A stretch of DNA of 64,000 bases from Halothermothrix sp. (GTDB lineage: Bacteria > Bacillota > Halanaerobiia > DY22613): contig JAENYK010000003.1 in the NCBI GenBank assembly GCA_016841825.1, forward strand, positions 310,001 through 374,000, read 5' to 3'. Within the stretch, counting starts at the first letter, position 1, and each line of letters starts with the position of its first letter. Below the pieces are notes generated by a model that saw only the letters and a program-made list of their open reading frames with translations, did no database searches and was not told the DNA's origin. This document shows, piece by piece, positions 35,374 through 44,906 of the stretch. The position numbers were made by a program, and so were the translations under genes.

Positions 35374-35518
35374 ATCACCCTCGCCTTTCGTTAATTCTCA
35401 AGGTGACAGCGATATTTTCTGCTAATCCTGGTAGATAAAAATTATTAATATTGCACTCACTTCTGATAACTAAACCACAATATTTATTTTTTCTACATGT
35501 TTCCCATAATATCCTTTT

Positions 35519-37834
35519 TTAATTAATATATTTTTTGATATTTTCTGTATCAGCAGTCAATAAATATTGGCGAAAAGCCCTACTTTCAGTTAACAGATGC
35601 TTCAACTTTTTTTCTTTAAGTTTTACCTGCCTGGTCGCCTGACCATGACCTTTTTTGAGATGAACACTATCAGGTGTCAAAAACTCTGTTTCGATAAATC
35701 CACGTTCTTCCAGATAATTCAAACCAACAAGAACAGTATTCTCCATCTCAATTGTCAAAACAGCCAGTTGATAGATATCTGTTCTGCTCTGTTTGTCTTT
35801 GACTACACTTTTAAGCAAACCCATCAGTTTCTTGACAAATAGATCCCAGGATAAGATATCCTTCTGGGAATAAGCCAGAACCACCTTCTCAGGACGATGC
35901 GCATAGATCAACTCCCGCAAAACCCTAAGTCCAGGAGGAATAGACAATAAAACCAGAGTCTTACCATGGATGATCTGGTAACGGTTAATAGTCAACTGGT
36001 CAGATAATTGTAAATCATCCTCTTTTCTAATACCTTCCAAATAATAAATTGCTTCTGCATAGTTGGGCAGCTCCCGACCTAATTCACTCCAATTACGATG
36101 ATCAATAATCTCAAACTCCAGCCTTTCATCCTCAGTTAATTGACTCGGACTAAGCTTATCTTTGGTTATTACATGGTTTACTATCAGTTGTACTTCTTCC
36201 CTACCCTGCCATCTATTCAACCCTATAGAATAAACCAGGTCTATCGTACGGGATAGGTCATTTCCACCACCCCACCACCAGATTGCCGGATATTGAGCGC
36301 TGTCCTGTTTGACAATTAGACGGAGATGACGATTGTCACTGGTCGGTCGGTGATAGATAACATCAGTATCTGGACAAAGAAAAGTTGGAATAGGATTACC
36401 TTCACCGAAAGGAGCCAGTTTTTTTAACTCCAGATAAGTCTGATTAGTAATCTGACTTAAAGGAAATACTCCATCAACTTGAACCTCCCTGATCCCCTCC
36501 TGCAGATCCAATTCTTCTGTTAAGATCTTCTCAATGCTTTTCTCGAATAGAACCAGCTTCTCATGGGTTAGAGAAAAACCGGCAGCTCCAGCATGGCCCC
36601 CGAATTTGGTCAGACCCTGTTCACATTGTTTTAAAGCATCATACAGATGAATACCCGGTATGGAACGGGCCGATCCTGTGATAGTCTTTTTATCTTCTTT
36701 GAGTCCCATCAGAAGAACAGGGACATAATACTCTTCACATAATTTACTGGCTGTAATCCCCAAAATTCCCTCATGCCAATGGGGACGATAGAGAATGATT
36801 GGCTTACCGGCAAAATCTCTTTCTAACTGAGCTTTAGCTTCTTCATACATCTGATCCCCGATCTCTTTACGACAGGTATTGATTTGATCTAAATCTCTGG
36901 CCAGATTTCTGGCAATAACTTCATCTTCCATCAGTAACAATTCTACTGCCAGAGCGGCTGATTTCATCCTACCTGCGGCGTTTAGCCGTGGAGCCAACTG
37001 AAACCCAATCGCTTCTTCAGAGATCTCCCGATTGTCTAAACCACAAATTTTAAATAATTCCTGCAAACCTGGCCTGCTGGTCTCTGGCAATAGCGGAAGA
37101 CCTTTCTGTAACAGATAACGATTCTCTCCATGAAGTGATACCACGTCAGCCACTATCGCCAAAGCTACCAGATCCAGAAACTCCATACCGTCCTCTATCC
37201 TTTTGATTTGCTGCAATACGCCTAATGCCAAAAAATAAGCCATTCCCGCCCCGGGCAGATTATGGGCCGGATGTTCGACCGGCAGCAATCTGGGAGAAAG
37301 AATCACCTCTGCCGGGGGGAGTTCTTCTGGTAGATGATGATGGTCTGTAACCAGGACAGTCATCCCCAACTTTTGAGCTAACAAAATCTCCCGATGATTA
37401 GAGATACCACAATCACAGGTGATAATCAAATTTACACCCTCCCGGGCCAGCTGATGGATTACTCCCAGATTCATTCCATACCCCTCAGTAAAACGGTTGG
37501 GAACATGATAAATCACCTCTGTCTGCAGCTTTTTACACAACTCCAGCAGAATAGTAGTAGAAGTTACCCCATCTACATCGTAATCACCATAGATACAGAT
37601 CTTCTGGTCCTGAGCTGCAGCAGTCAAGACGAGTTCAACCGCTTTCTGCATATCAGGAAATTCACCAGGATCAGTGGGGGTGTAACAATCAGGATCTAAA
37701 AACTCCTGTAAACTGTCTAAAGTATCAATTCCCCGCTGAATAAGAATCTGGCCCAGAAGTTGATTGTCCCGCAAAACCTTACGCATCCAGTCGGGAACCA
37801 GAACCTTTTCGGGATAGTTAATTTTCAGTCTCAT
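35519..37834 (-). CDS. recJ: RecJ, single-stranded-DNA-specific exonuclease
   Basis: 771 residues. DHH-family motifs: DYDVDGVTSTTILLEL near residue 82, CDCGI near 139, VTDHHHLPEELP near 163; DHHA1 region with GGHAGAAGFSL near 410. Degrades ssDNA 5' to 3' in recombination and repair. The C-terminal ~200 residues extend beyond the E. coli form, as in other Bacillota. It starts 14 bases after the RecB-like nuclease gene and so ends a four-gene recombination operon. Confidence 0.95.
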   Translation of the reverse strand: MRLKINYPEKVLVPDWMRKVLRDNQLLGQILIQRGIDTLDSLQEFLDPDCYTPTDPGEFPDMQKAVELVLTAAAQDQKICIYGDYDVDGVTSTTILLELCKKLQTEVIYHVPNRFTEGYGMNLGVIHQLAREGVNLIITCDCGISNHREILLAQKLGMTVLVTDHHHLPEELPPAEVILSPRLLPVEHPAHNLPGAGMAYFLALGVLQQIKRIEDGMEFLDLVALAIVADVVSLHGENRYLLQKGLPLLPETSRPGLQELFKICGLDNREISEEAIGFQLAPRLNAAGRMKSAALAVELLLMEDEVIARNLARDLDQINTCRKEIGDQMYEEAKAQLERDFAGKPIILYRPHWHEGILGITASKLCEEYYVPVLLMGLKEDKKTITGSARSIPGIHLYDALKQCEQGLTKFGGHAGAAGFSLTHEKLVLFEKSIEKILTEELDLQEGIREVQVDGVFPLSQITNQTYLELKKLAPFGEGNPIPTFLCPDTDVIYHRPTSDNRHLRLIVKQDSAQYPAIWWWGGGNDLSRTIDLVYSIGLNRWQGREEVQLIVNHVITKDKLSPSQLTEDERLEFEIIDHRNWSELGRELPNYAEAIYYLEGIRKEDDLQLSDQLTINRYQIIHGKTLVLLSIPPGLRVLRELIYAHRPEKVVLAYSQKDILSWDLFVKKLMGLLKSVVKDKQSRTDIYQLAVLTIEMENTVLVGLNYLEERGFIETEFLTPDSVHLKKGHGQATRQVKLKEKKLKHLLTESRAFRQYLLTADTENIKKYIN

Positions 37835-37848
37835 ATCTTTACTCCCGT

Positions 37849-38649
37849 CTAAAATTGAATCTCATCAATATTTTCCCAATCAAGATCAAAGTCCATATCT
37901 TCTTCACCCAATTCTAATTGAACCGCCCGTTTACCGTGGCAGATCGGACAATATTCACAATAAGCACAACGTTTTTGATCTCCGGTCGCCATGAACTCCT
38001 CATAATCCTTATCTTTAATAACCGAAATCAAATCCTGTAAAAATGCCTCATCCCGCAAAAATTCATTATAGTTATAACTCAGAGGTTCTATAACCCCGGG
38101 ATAGCGTGGATTCCAATAGATCATAGTTACGTCATCTGGATGAACTACGCCCTGTGGTGAATAGACTCCTCCCACTTTTGACAAAACATATCTATAGACG
38201 ATAGTTTGCAGATGCTTTCTCCAATAATTGATCTTTGGTAAAGTAGTATTAGTCTTCCAATCATAAATAATCATCTTTCCCCGTGGGGTGATGTATAACA
38301 GATCATACTTGGCTACTAATCTTATTCCAGCTTCATTCAATCTCAATTCATGTTCAGGAAGAAATCGACCACTCTGATTATATGGTCGAAACTCTCTGAG
38401 TCTGGCAAACCAATTATTGACCAGCTCGGAATCCCCCCGCCCTATCTCACCTCTAAAAAAATACCGTTGAGCCAACAGATGAAAGATGTTCCCCAACTCT
38501 ACAGCCTTCCGCTGATCTGCATCGCCGCCCCAATCGGCAGGCCAGAAAAGTCCGTCTAAATAACGCCGCCGAAACTTTAAGGGACAGTTCTGATAGGCCA
38601 CTAAAGCTGATTGACTAAAATACAGATCATCCAGATTTCTCGACAACAT
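37849..38649 (-). CDS. RecB-family PD-(D/E)XK nuclease, possibly [4Fe-4S]
   Basis: 266 residues. Catalytic elements: conserved His in GNIFHLLAQRYF (~65), Asp in LVAKYDLLYI (~120), D-W-K in MIIYDWKTN (~140). One Cys near the start (YQNCPLKFRRRY) and a C-terminal CAYCEYCPIC set (~230) resemble the iron-staple of AddB/Cas4 nucleases. No helicase domain is fused. The ATG at 38649 (GGAGAGGG upstream) lies 23 bases inside the end of the helicase gene. Probably the nuclease subunit of a split AddAB-like complex. Confidence 0.85.
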   Translation of the reverse strand: MLSRNLDDLYFSQSALVAYQNCPLKFRRRYLDGLFWPADWGGDADQRKAVELGNIFHLLAQRYFFRGEIGRGDSELVNNWFARLREFRPYNQSGRFLPEHELRLNEAGIRLVAKYDLLYITPRGKMIIYDWKTNTTLPKINYWRKHLQTIVYRYVLSKVGGVYSPQGVVHPDDVTMIYWNPRYPGVIEPLSYNYNEFLRDEAFLQDLISVIKDKDYEEFMATGDQKRCAYCEYCPICHGKRAVQLELGEEDMDFDLDWENIDEIQF

Positions 38650-40858
38650 AATTATCCCTCTCCTTAGCAATAAATTTCTCCAGAGCAACCAATGGACGAC
38701 TAATCGCTATCTCTTTTTGAAAGTTCTCATTAAAGATAGTTTTCTTATGACAGCTAATTAACAGATTCTTCTTAGCTCTGGTAATAGCTACATATAAAAG
38801 GCGCAATCTTTCGCTAATCTCATCAATTTTAGCCCGTTGAAGAGGATCTTCTTTCCATCCTTTTCCCAGAAGATATTTTAGCTCTGCCCTGGCAATTGCT
38901 CCCGGGTTACAGCGATCCTCTACTAAATACCAGAACTCACTGCGAAAATTATCCTCCATAGTTGAGGGATATTCAGCAGCAGTGACTGAAGTAAGATAGA
39001 CAGTATCCCATTCTAAACCTTTAGATTTATGCGCTGTGATTAGAGAAATTTTTCCCGGAGTAGGCTCAAAACCTTTCTGTTCATATAACACCTTAACAAA
39101 TCTTCGAAAAGCAGGCTCCAATCTGGGTAACTCAGTAGCAATATCTAATAATTTCCAGGTTGGATGAATATCTAGCTCTGATTTAATCTGTAAAGCAATA
39201 TTTTGAGCCACTGCCAATGGTTCTCCCGCCAATTCCATCTGCTCAGCCAGAAACAGAATCAACTCATCTGGGGGAACTGCTACACTGGCGTCTAGCCAAT
39301 ATTGCAGCTTTTTGATAGCATGATTAAAAGCTGAGAATAAGTCAGGGTCGAATAATTCATCGGGATAACTCAACCAGGGTTGTTCACCACCAATAGGATA
39401 GATCAACTCTTCCAGAGTATAACGTTTAAATAACAGTTCCATAGAATCCAGGGCTTCAGTGGGAAAATCAACCAACATTACTCTCCGCAATAATTTGAGA
39501 AGATAATCAATCTTATGGGGTTCAGCTAAATATTGAATCACCATTTTCAGATCAAAAATTGTTTTAGCCTGTTCACTATTAATCCTTCCCACCTCTTCAA
39601 AGTCCACTTCCAACTTTTTCAATTCTTCAGCTGCCTCTTCCTGCACATAGCGATTGGGAACAATAATCGCTATAGTATTTTCAGGATTTGTATTGGCATG
39701 ACGAACTGCCAATTTAACCACCTGAGCGATCTCAACTTTAGAGTCTTCAAAAGCTTTAGCTGCAATCGTATAATTATCGGTTGTGGGATTGGGAAATGGA
39801 TCATCCGGCCTCACCGGATTGATCATCTGATCTTCTAACGCATCCCGGCATGCACTTTCAGGATGCTGACTCCGCGACCACTTAACCAGAAAATTTGCCA
39901 GGTTAATTATCTCTTTTGTGCTGCGGCTGGAGGACAAAATTGACCTTTGAATCACATCTTGCCGTTTAGAAAAGCGCCTAAAAATTTCGGGTTCTGCGGA
40001 AGTAAAAGTTCCCATAATCGCCTGATTGGAATCGCCAACCCTGACCAGATTTCCTTCATCTCCTGCCAGAAGGTGAAGAATCTGCTCTTGCAGCGGGTTA
40101 GAATCCTGGGCTTCATCTTCAAAGATATAAGTCCAACGTTTTCTAAGGCGTTGACACAGTTCTTCATCTTTTTGTAGAAGACGCAGTGCCTGAAGTATCA
40201 GATCATCAAAATCCAACATCCCATTCCGATACAACCATCTGGAATACTCTTCAAAGATCTCGATCGCCCAGGAAAGGTAAGAGTATTCATCAATATTGGT
40301 TCTCAACTTTTGCACCTCATCTACCGTCAAACCTTGAGATTTGAGATAACTGATCATCTCTTTCATAAATCTCGGAAGATTATTCTGAGTCCATTTTTCA
40401 ACGGCTTTATCATACCATTTGGTATCTTCTTTTACCCCCAGTGGACTTTTCCATAGTGCTTCATTTTGATCAATCCACTGCCAGGTGAGTCTAGAGATCA
40501 GATCCCATTGAAGAGATTCATCAATAATCTGAAATTCATTATTTATCAACAGAAATTCCGGTTTCTCCTTTAAAATACTCATCGCCAGAGAGTGAAGTGT
40601 CTTGACTTCAAATCCCCGATTTCGTGAAAGATCTCTTTCTTCCAGAAAATTACCAACCCGTGCCCGAAAATTAGATACTGCCGAGTTCATCACTGTAACA
40701 ATTAAGATCTTCCCGGGACGCGTATGACCTTCAGCGATCAAATCTGAAGCAAGGTAAGCCAAAACTGTAGTCTTACCTGCACCAGGTACTGCAGGCACTG
40801 CCATAAAGCCTTTTCGATATTGGGCAACTTCAATCTGTCCAGGTCGTAGAAGGATCAT
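38627..40858 (-). CDS. UvrD/Rep-type SF1 helicase (AddA/PcrA-like)
   Basis: 743 residues with all SF1A motifs: Walker A AVPGAGKTTVLAYL (~27), DFDDLILQAL, Walker B IFEDEAQDSNPLQEQIL (~245), RVGDSNQAIMGTF, motif V SLITAHKSKGLEWDTVYL (~590) and motif VI LRLLYVAITRAKKNLLIS (~690). There is no C-terminal nuclease, unlike AddA; the following gene supplies one. The start overlaps the preceding gene by 29 bases, with GAGGTG upstream. Confidence 0.9.
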   Translation of the reverse strand: MILLRPGQIEVAQYRKGFMAVPAVPGAGKTTVLAYLASDLIAEGHTRPGKILIVTVMNSAVSNFRARVGNFLEERDLSRNRGFEVKTLHSLAMSILKEKPEFLLINNEFQIIDESLQWDLISRLTWQWIDQNEALWKSPLGVKEDTKWYDKAVEKWTQNNLPRFMKEMISYLKSQGLTVDEVQKLRTNIDEYSYLSWAIEIFEEYSRWLYRNGMLDFDDLILQALRLLQKDEELCQRLRKRWTYIFEDEAQDSNPLQEQILHLLAGDEGNLVRVGDSNQAIMGTFTSAEPEIFRRFSKRQDVIQRSILSSSRSTKEIINLANFLVKWSRSQHPESACRDALEDQMINPVRPDDPFPNPTTDNYTIAAKAFEDSKVEIAQVVKLAVRHANTNPENTIAIIVPNRYVQEEAAEELKKLEVDFEEVGRINSEQAKTIFDLKMVIQYLAEPHKIDYLLKLLRRVMLVDFPTEALDSMELLFKRYTLEELIYPIGGEQPWLSYPDELFDPDLFSAFNHAIKKLQYWLDASVAVPPDELILFLAEQMELAGEPLAVAQNIALQIKSELDIHPTWKLLDIATELPRLEPAFRRFVKVLYEQKGFEPTPGKISLITAHKSKGLEWDTVYLTSVTAAEYPSTMEDNFRSEFWYLVEDRCNPGAIARAELKYLLGKGWKEDPLQRAKIDEISERLRLLYVAITRAKKNLLISCHKKTIFNENFQKEIAISRPLVALEKFIAKERDNYVVEKSG

Positions 40859-42863
40859 CTGTATTCACCTCAATCTCCATTGAATAATCATCATTTTGCA
40901 GCCAATCTAACAGTTTACCTTCCTGTTCCCAGCCCCTACTGCTCAGATAACTATTGGCCAGATACAATCCATCACTGCATTTACTAAGCAAACTTTGTAA
41001 ATAGTTAATCAGCTGTTCTTTACGCAATCTTTGATCCAATTCATCTGTCCATTCTTCATCTTCACGCCATTGACGTGAGAAAAAATATGGATTAGTCAAT
41101 TCCTTCGTAGTACTCTGAAACCAGTTCTCACTGGCAATATCTAACCAGAATAAATAACGAACATTTTTAATATACGGCGAGAATAAGAAAGTATAAGGTG
41201 TAGCAAGTATTATCTGTTTATCATTAGATGGTGGTCTAAAAAGCACTTCTGCTGCCAATGTTCCATTCAGAACCATTTCGATAAAATTTTCTCCAAGCTT
41301 TGCTTCAGACAATACTCCAAATCTGTGCATGACTTTTTTGAATTTCGTTATCGAATTAATTATTTGTCGGCAAGCAAGGATATCTTTTTCGGAGGGTTTG
41401 AGTGGTGCCAACAATTCTCCAAAGACAATCTGGAAGAAATGTTCCATCTCTAATTCAGTCGTCTGTTTCTCCAGTATCCAGTCACGAAAATGATCATATT
41501 TATCTGAGTTGTCAAATCCCAATCTGGGTCGAAGTTGAATCTGATCCAGATCGGGTAAATTCATCTGATTTTTAAAGATCTCTTCTGCTACCAGAGCACT
41601 TCTAATAGGGTCATAATCTAAGATTAAACTTAAAGTCTGGCTAAGCGAAGAAAAGTTCAACTCGAATCTCCATTCAGGGTTCACCAGAATCGCCAGAGTA
41701 ATCAAAGCCTGAGCAAAAGGTTCATCAAGCAGCCGTTTATTACGGGTAAGGTTAGCGATCGAATAGCCATGTTTTTCAAAATACCGATCAAGTGTAAAAT
41801 CCATAACTTTATCGATTAACGGAGCGATCAGAGCTATCTCACCGGGTTGAACCCCTATCTCCAATAATTGGACTACTTCTGCTGCGACCTGAAGAAGCAT
41901 GTCTCCCCGAAGATCTTTCTGAATATCGGCCATAATAAAATCTGTCTTCAACAGCGGCTTTCCATGGAAAACCTTATCAGCAATGTCTCTGGCCAATTTT
42001 CGCGCTGTCCCGGAAGAAGTGTAGGAAGTATCTAACTCCACCAGCTCACAGATCGGGAAAAAGGTATCTTCAGCCAGTTGAGGATTACCTCCAAAGAAGA
42101 GGGTAAATCCACCTTCAGGATTAAAACTCAGATATGTCTCTGCAGCATTTTGCATAATCTGCAAAATCAAATCCTGAGCCGAAGGGATTGTTTTCTCAAG
42201 ATTATCTACAATCAGATAACGATACCTGGCACAAAGCTCTTTTTGGTATCTGGCATCACTCAGGAGGTGTTGATTGTATAAATCAGTAATCAGAGAATAG
42301 TCCAATGCTCTGGTCTCTAGACAACGTTCACGAAATTGCTTCATCACCCTGATGGAATCATGATAGACGGTAATTTTATCCGCATCACCTCTGGCCCAGT
42401 GAATCAGGCGTCGCTGCATCTCAGCCAAAGACAATCGATTCATCGAACCATGATTAAGGTTATCAATTAACTGGACACCAATCTGTTGAGCAGTAGCGTT
42501 AATCGAAGCAAACGCTCCCTCCCTCCCACGGGCTTCCTCCACCAGTTTACTCATCAGATAATGGGAGGTCTCAACATTCATAAAAACTGGTTCGATTGTT
42601 CGAAGATCACCCTGCAAATTGGCTTCTATCCAGGGCCAGTATTCTCTAATGTCATTCTGAATAAAACCGAAATAAGTATATATCTGTAGTGGACCCATGT
42701 GTTGTAAATTGGTCTTCGAACGCCAATCAGTTACACTGGTAGCATTCTTAACCAGAACCAGACATCTCTCGGGAGTCTTCTCCCGCTCACCAATCTCCAG
42801 ATATTTCTCCATCAGAATACTTGTTTTACCAGATCCGGTTGGACCGATATAAATTCTTTCCAT
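40830..42863 (-). CDS. AddB-like P-loop protein lacking a nuclease domain
   Basis: 677 residues starting MERIYIGPTGSGKTSILMEKY; Walker A is at residues ~7-15. A weak Walker-B-like YLIVDNLEKTIPS lies near 230, lacking the DE pair, and no clear later SF1 motifs are seen. This parallels AddB/RexB, whose helicase domain is degenerate with an intact P-loop. AddB is much longer and ends in a nuclease; here that part seems to be the separate 266-residue protein. Assignment rests on architecture and operon context. AGGTGTG precedes the chosen ATG. Confidence 0.7.
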   Translation of the reverse strand: MERIYIGPTGSGKTSILMEKYLEIGEREKTPERCLVLVKNATSVTDWRSKTNLQHMGPLQIYTYFGFIQNDIREYWPWIEANLQGDLRTIEPVFMNVETSHYLMSKLVEEARGREGAFASINATAQQIGVQLIDNLNHGSMNRLSLAEMQRRLIHWARGDADKITVYHDSIRVMKQFRERCLETRALDYSLITDLYNQHLLSDARYQKELCARYRYLIVDNLEKTIPSAQDLILQIMQNAAETYLSFNPEGGFTLFFGGNPQLAEDTFFPICELVELDTSYTSSGTARKLARDIADKVFHGKPLLKTDFIMADIQKDLRGDMLLQVAAEVVQLLEIGVQPGEIALIAPLIDKVMDFTLDRYFEKHGYSIANLTRNKRLLDEPFAQALITLAILVNPEWRFELNFSSLSQTLSLILDYDPIRSALVAEEIFKNQMNLPDLDQIQLRPRLGFDNSDKYDHFRDWILEKQTTELEMEHFFQIVFGELLAPLKPSEKDILACRQIINSITKFKKVMHRFGVLSEAKLGENFIEMVLNGTLAAEVLFRPPSNDKQIILATPYTFLFSPYIKNVRYLFWLDIASENWFQSTTKELTNPYFFSRQWREDEEWTDELDQRLRKEQLINYLQSLLSKCSDGLYLANSYLSSRGWEQEGKLLDWLQNDDYSMEIEVNTDDPSTTWTD

Positions 42864-43037
42864 AGATATCACACCTACTTTACTATTAAACATTCATTTA
42901 ACTCAACCCGTTTCAGTAACTTTACAACTTCATCTTCATCCGAAGAATTATCCTTATATCTTTAGTTCTACCTACACGGTCTTTCTCCCTTTTAAGAATC
43001 AGATTTCACCTTTGATTATCGCAAAATTATAGTACAC

Positions 43038-43075
43038 AAGCTAAAACCTCCACAGGCATGTGGAGGTTTTAGCTT
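43038..43075. terminator. 17-base perfect stem overlapping a stop codon
   Basis: AAGCTAAAACCTCCACA and its exact complement surround a GGCA loop. The stem starts inside the TAA of the 43074 gene. It lacks a long external T-run, though TTTT occurs within the stem; probably a terminator working on either strand. Confidence 0.75.
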
Positions 43076-43481
43076 AGTGGGCTGCCATCATGTTTATCAG
43101 ATCAGTGGCTGACAGATAATTTTGACCTTTAATTAATTTTAAGCCTTGATCTAAAGTAAATTCTATACCGTTACGCATATAAAGACCTTCACGTAAATCG
43201 ATAAAAACTTTTACATTGCCCAAGACTATACAGATCTGTTTTTTAATATCATACCAGTATACTCTTCCTTCAAGAGTCTGAATAGTATCTCGAAGGTTTA
43301 GATAAGCTTCCTCATTGATGTACAGATACCCAATTTCAGCCTTTTGGCCATTTAAACTAAGAGTACAACTGTTGACATCAAAAAAGTTTACTGGATTTTC
43401 AGCAGCTTGTTCTGCAAACACTGAGATCGCAAAACTTATATATAGTGCGGTCATAAGGATGACGAGTATAGCCTTTTTCAT
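43074..43481 (-). CDS. Secreted copper-amine-oxidase-N-like (stalk) domain protein
   Basis: 135 residues. Signal peptide MKKAILVILMTALYISFAISVFA, cleaved near residue 23-25. The mature part (YLYINEEAYLNLRDTIQTL; GRVYWYDIKKQICIVLG; EFTLDQGLKLIKGQNYLSAT) matches the copper amine oxidase N-terminal-like fold, common in Bacillota surface proteins and unrelated to amine oxidation here. GGAGG fixes the start at 43481; an upstream 20-codon extension is unsupported. Minus-strand TGGTATAAT at 43560-43552 is a likely extended -10. Confidence 0.78.
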   Translation of the reverse strand: MKKAILVILMTALYISFAISVFAEQAAENPVNFFDVNSCTLSLNGQKAEIGYLYINEEAYLNLRDTIQTLEGRVYWYDIKKQICIVLGNVKVFIDLREGLYMRNGIEFTLDQGLKLIKGQNYLSATDLINMMAAH

Positions 43482-43551
43482 ATTCAAACGCCTCCTTTCA
43501 ATAAAATTTTGCATATAATTTTCTCTATAATTCTCCCACAAATTTATAGGA

Positions 43552-43560
43552 ATTATACCA
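43552..43560 (-). promoter_or_regulatory. Extended -10 promoter for the 43074 gene
   Basis: TGG followed by TATAAT, about 70 bases before the ATG. No good -35 at 17 bases (TTGATT is 20 bases off). Repeat copy B begins 29 bases upstream. Confidence 0.45.
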
Positions 43561-43588
43561 TATTCATATATTTAGCTAATCAAAATCA

Positions 43589-43713
43589 CATTAACTGCAA
43601 GCTGTTAATGTTTGAATTTAATGACTTCAACAGAGAATTTACCCCCACCCAAATAAACACCATTTAGTTATTCACTCTACCTATAGAAGCTGAGAGACTT
43701 CACTTCTGAAATG
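43589..43713 (+). repeat. Dispersed structured repeat, copy B (overlaps the aminopeptidase 3' end)
   Basis: Starts with a hairpin CATTAAC...GTTAATG around CAAG (43589-43610), then GACTTCA, GAATTTACC, ATTTAGTTATTCACTCT, ACCTATAGAAGCTGAGAGACTT and CACTTCTGAAATG. It aligns along its length with copy A. Where A and C have CTCC/GGAG, B has CTCT/AGAG, a compensatory change. The last bases encode the final residues and stop codon of the M29 aminopeptidase on the other strand. Confidence 0.75.
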
Positions 43714-44815
43714 TCAATAAAAATTCACCATTTTCGTATATTAACTCATCTTCTGCGTAGATTTTGCCACCGTTTTTCATATTACATAGCATATCCCAAT
43801 GGATACCTGATTCATTCTTGCCGCCAGACTCTTTCGGGGCATCTCCCAGGGCAGCATGTACTGTTCCCCCAATCTTCTCATCAAACAACATATTTTTAGT
43901 AAACTTCTGTATCCCATAGTTTGTACCGATGGCAATCTCTCCCAAAACGCGTGAACCTTCATCAGTATCCAATAGAGCTAACAAAAGATCTTCACCTTTG
44001 GCAGCGGCAGCTTTGACCACTTTACCCTGGTGGAACTCCAAATAAATGTCTTCAATCTCCTTACCTGCATAAATCCCCGGAAAGCTAAATTGAATATGTC
44101 CTTCTACAGAATCTTCAACCGGACAGGTAAATACTTCACCATCCGGAAAATTCTCTCGACCATCACAATTAATCCAGGTTCTACCTGCAGTACTCAGCTT
44201 CAGATCAGTATCTTTAGAAATGATATGTAAACTCTTTTTAGTGTTTAAAAAATCGCAGATTTTCTGCTGCTTTTTGGAGATCTTCATCCATTCTTCAACC
44301 GGATCTTCCAGATTTAATAAACCGGCTCCATACACGAAATCTTCATATTCTTCCAAACTCATACTGGCCTCCTGTGCACTGGCATGAGTTGGAAATTGAG
44401 TTCCACACCATCTAAGACTTCCATCTGCCATCCTATTACTGAATTTGATTGAAAGATCCCGTAACGCTGCCCTTCTTTTCTGGATTAACTTAGGGTCAAC
44501 ATTGGAAAAAGCTTTCTCATTGTATCCACCCCAGATAGTCAAAAGAGCATCATAGTTGTCTGATTTAAATCTCTGCAATGGACTTTTATATACCAACTGT
44601 TCATCACTAGCTTCTTTCAGAAAAATCTCCGAAAGACCAGGGATAGCTATAAAAGTATCAACATATGCTCCCTGTTTTATCGCCTCACGATAGACCTCTT
44701 TAACCAGAGGTTGGGCGATGTCTGAAGCTTCGACACACAGATAATCACCTTTTTTTATTTTTAAAGAATAGTTCACTAATAGTTTTGCCAGGTTGACAAC
44801 TCTTTGATCAGCCAT
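43700..44815 (-). CDS. M29-family aminopeptidase (thermophilic metalloprotease)
   Basis: 371 residues of the AmpS/PepS/aminopeptidase T family. N-terminal VNLAKLLVNYSLKIKKGDYLCVEAS; metal-binding region with FPDGEVFTCPVEDSVEG (~225) and FSFPGIYAGKEIEDIYLEFHQGK; EIAIGTNYGIQKFTKNMLFDEKIGGTVHAALG (~300) and SGIHWDMLCNM (~345). The dinuclear site ligands (Glu, Glu, His, Tyr, His, Asp) appear present. GAGGAGG precedes the ATG. The last residues (LTFQK and stop) are encoded by repeat copy B, so the natural C terminus was probably altered slightly. Confidence 0.9.
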   Translation of the reverse strand: MADQRVVNLAKLLVNYSLKIKKGDYLCVEASDIAQPLVKEVYREAIKQGAYVDTFIAIPGLSEIFLKEASDEQLVYKSPLQRFKSDNYDALLTIWGGYNEKAFSNVDPKLIQKRRAALRDLSIKFSNRMADGSLRWCGTQFPTHASAQEASMSLEEYEDFVYGAGLLNLEDPVEEWMKISKKQQKICDFLNTKKSLHIISKDTDLKLSTAGRTWINCDGRENFPDGEVFTCPVEDSVEGHIQFSFPGIYAGKEIEDIYLEFHQGKVVKAAAAKGEDLLLALLDTDEGSRVLGEIAIGTNYGIQKFTKNMLFDEKIGGTVHAALGDAPKESGGKNESGIHWDMLCNMKNGGKIYAEDELIYENGEFLLTFQK

Positions 44816-44906
44816 TTTTCTTCCTCCTCTACCATTTTGATAATCCCCAGGTTCTCCCCGGGGAAAAGTCTCTAATTCCAGGCATCAATCTCTTCATAAA
44901 TTTAGG

